DNA of 6,327 nt from GCA-016432345 sp964544105. GTDB lineage: Bacteria > Patescibacteriota > Microgenomatia > Levybacterales > UBA12049. The translations under genes were made by a program, and so were the position numbers. This document shows, piece by piece, positions 5,301-6,327 of this stretch. Numbering within the stretch: the first letter of the stretch is position 1; each line of letters starts with the position of its first letter. The stretch is from the NCBI GenBank assembly GCA_964544105.1, contig CAZIZQ010000040.1, positions 1 to 6,327 on the forward strand. The letters are read 5' to 3'. Under the pieces are notes generated by a model, which saw only the letters and a program-made list of their open reading frames with translations, had not been told where the DNA came from and did not search any database.

Positions 5301-6291
5301 TAAATTAATTAACAAACAGGATTTAACACAAAAAGAGGCAGGGGAGTTTTTGCTTAGACTTATGAATGGAAAGATTACTCCTGTTCAAGCTGGGGCAATT
5401 TTAACTGCCCTTCGGATGAAAGGGGAAAGTGCCGATGAGATAGTAGGTTTTATTAAGATAATGCGGCAGAGAATGCTGCAAATTAGAGCTCCAGCAAATG
5501 CTATTGATGTGTGTGGGACAGGGGGAGACGGAGCGTCGACGTTTAATATCTCAACTGCTGTTGCTTTTGTTGTTGCTGGTTGTGGCGTGCCGGTTGTAAA
5601 ACATGGAAACCGTGCAGCAAGTAGTAAGTGTGGAAGCGCAGATGTCTTGCAGGCACTCGGCGTGAGAGTTCATCTTACATCAGAACAGGCAGAAAACATT
5701 TTGAAAAAAGTTGGCATGGTGTTTTTGATGGCTCCTTTTTTTCACCCAAGTATGAAGCAGGTGGCGACGTTGCGACAAGAATTAAAAATTCGAACGGTCT
5801 TTAATTTTTTAGGCCCGTTTGTAAGTCCTGCAGGAGTTAAAAAACAGCTGATTGGTGTCTCAAATATTGAAATTGCCAAAAAAATGGCAGAGGTGGGGAG
5901 AAAATTGGGATATAAGCATTTGGCAATTGTCACAAGTGAAGATGGACTTGATGAAATAAGCACTAATGCAAAAACATACCTTTTTGAAGTGAAAGGAACA
6001 GGTCTGTCAAAGAAAGTGATAAACCCGCAAAAATTAGGATTTAAAAAGACATCGCATAAGCATCTTATTGGTGGAGATGCAGTGATGAATGCAAAAATTA
6101 TTAAAGAAATTTTAGATCGAAAGAAAGGGCCAAAACGAGATATTGTTATTTTGAATAGTGCATGCGCATTGGTCGTGAGCGGAAAAGCAAAAACAGTAAA
6201 AGAAGGAATAAAACTTGCAGAAAAATCAATCGACAGTGGCGTTGCAAAACAGATTCTGGAAGATTTAATACAAGAGACACAAAAAATATGA
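5293..6291 (+). CDS. trpD: Anthranilate phosphoribosyltransferase (TrpD)
   Basis: TrpD transfers phosphoribose from PRPP to anthranilate, giving N-(5'-phosphoribosyl)-anthranilate. The 332-residue protein is full length for the family. It shows the glycine-rich PRPP loop GTGGDG (75-80), NISTA just after it, KHGNRAASSKCGSADVLQALG from K103 onward, and HPSMKQVATLRQELKIRTVFN followed by LGPF. The N-terminal helical domain carries the usual EAGEFLLRLMNGKITPVQAGA. The ATG sits 8 nt inside trpG and has no Shine-Dalgarno sequence, so its translation probably depends on ribosomes finishing trpG. Its TGA stop overlaps the trpC start by 4 nt. Nothing in it looks truncated or displaced. Confidence 0.95.
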   Translation: MLNKLINKQDLTQKEAGEFLLRLMNGKITPVQAGAILTALRMKGESADEIVGFIKIMRQRMLQIRAPANAIDVCGTGGDGASTFNISTAVAFVVAGCGVPVVKHGNRAASSKCGSADVLQALGVRVHLTSEQAENILKKVGMVFLMAPFFHPSMKQVATLRQELKIRTVFNFLGPFVSPAGVKKQLIGVSNIEIAKKMAEVGRKLGYKHLAIVTSEDGLDEISTNAKTYLFEVKGTGLSKKVINPQKLGFKKTSHKHLIGGDAVMNAKIIKEILDRKKGPKRDIVILNSACALVVSGKAKTVKEGIKLAEKSIDSGVAKQILEDLIQETQKI

Positions 6292-6327
6292 TTAATTTCA
6301 AGGGTTTTGCCATTATTGCAGAAATAA
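6288..6327 (+). CDS. trpC: Indole-3-glycerol phosphate synthase (TrpC), first 13 codons
   Basis: An ATG at 6288 overlaps the trpD stop (ATGA) and opens a frame reading MINFKGFAIIAEI to the window edge. The segment AIIAEI matches the strand that precedes KRASPS in indole-3-glycerol phosphate synthases, where IAEIK supplies a catalytic lysine. The operon order trpE-trpG-trpD-trpC is common in bacteria. Only a short N-terminus is visible, and it lacks the long N-terminal helix of many TrpC proteins, at least before this strand. The call therefore rests on one motif plus context. Confidence 0.7.
   Translation, partial: MINFKGFAIIAEI

Overview
The window looks like a chromosomal segment of an AT-rich bacterium, most likely a member of the Candidate Phyla Radiation (Patescibacteria). 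This placement is an inference. It rests on the compact layout, a DUF4143-type ATPase, promoters set so close to start codons that the mRNAs should be leaderless, and short GC-rich palindromes embedded in frame inside genes. No rRNA or other marker gene is present to prove it.

Layout. Positions 1-585 (minus strand) hold the N-terminal 195 codons of an unrecognised protein that runs off the left edge. A divergent intergenic region of about 124 bp follows, with a promoter for each gene and a tandem pair of similar palindromes (652-669 and 685-702) that look like operators. On the plus strand come an AAA_14/DUF4143 ATPase (710-1867) and tgt, encoding queuine tRNA-ribosyltransferase (1898-3133). 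Then follows a tryptophan biosynthesis operon, trpE (3349-4701), trpG (4698-5300), trpD (5293-6291) and the first 13 codons of trpC (from 6288), all overlapping by 4-8 nt.

The most notable element is the roughly 210-nt leader between tgt and trpE. It carries a T-box riboswitch. The tRNA-acceptor bulge UGGUACC sits in a complete antiterminator fold (3266-3297), mutually exclusive with an 18-bp intrinsic terminator (3289-3330) followed by six T. A TTGACA-N17-TATTAT promoter in the last codons of tgt would start this leader. The operon is therefore expected to be read only when uncharged tRNA, presumably tRNA-Trp, binds. TrpE and TrpG make anthranilate from chorismate and glutamine, TrpD attaches phosphoribose, and TrpC closes the indole ring after isomerisation. 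TrpE keeps an N-terminal LFES motif resembling the tryptophan feedback site, so control probably acts both at transcription and at enzyme level.

A second theme is three GC-rich perfect or near-perfect inverted repeats inside reading frames: two in tgt (2476-2513, 2824-2858) and one at the 5' end of trpE (3369-3384). The second tgt copy adds about 13 residues inside an otherwise conserved block. They resemble in concept the palindromic elements that insert into protein genes of Rickettsia.
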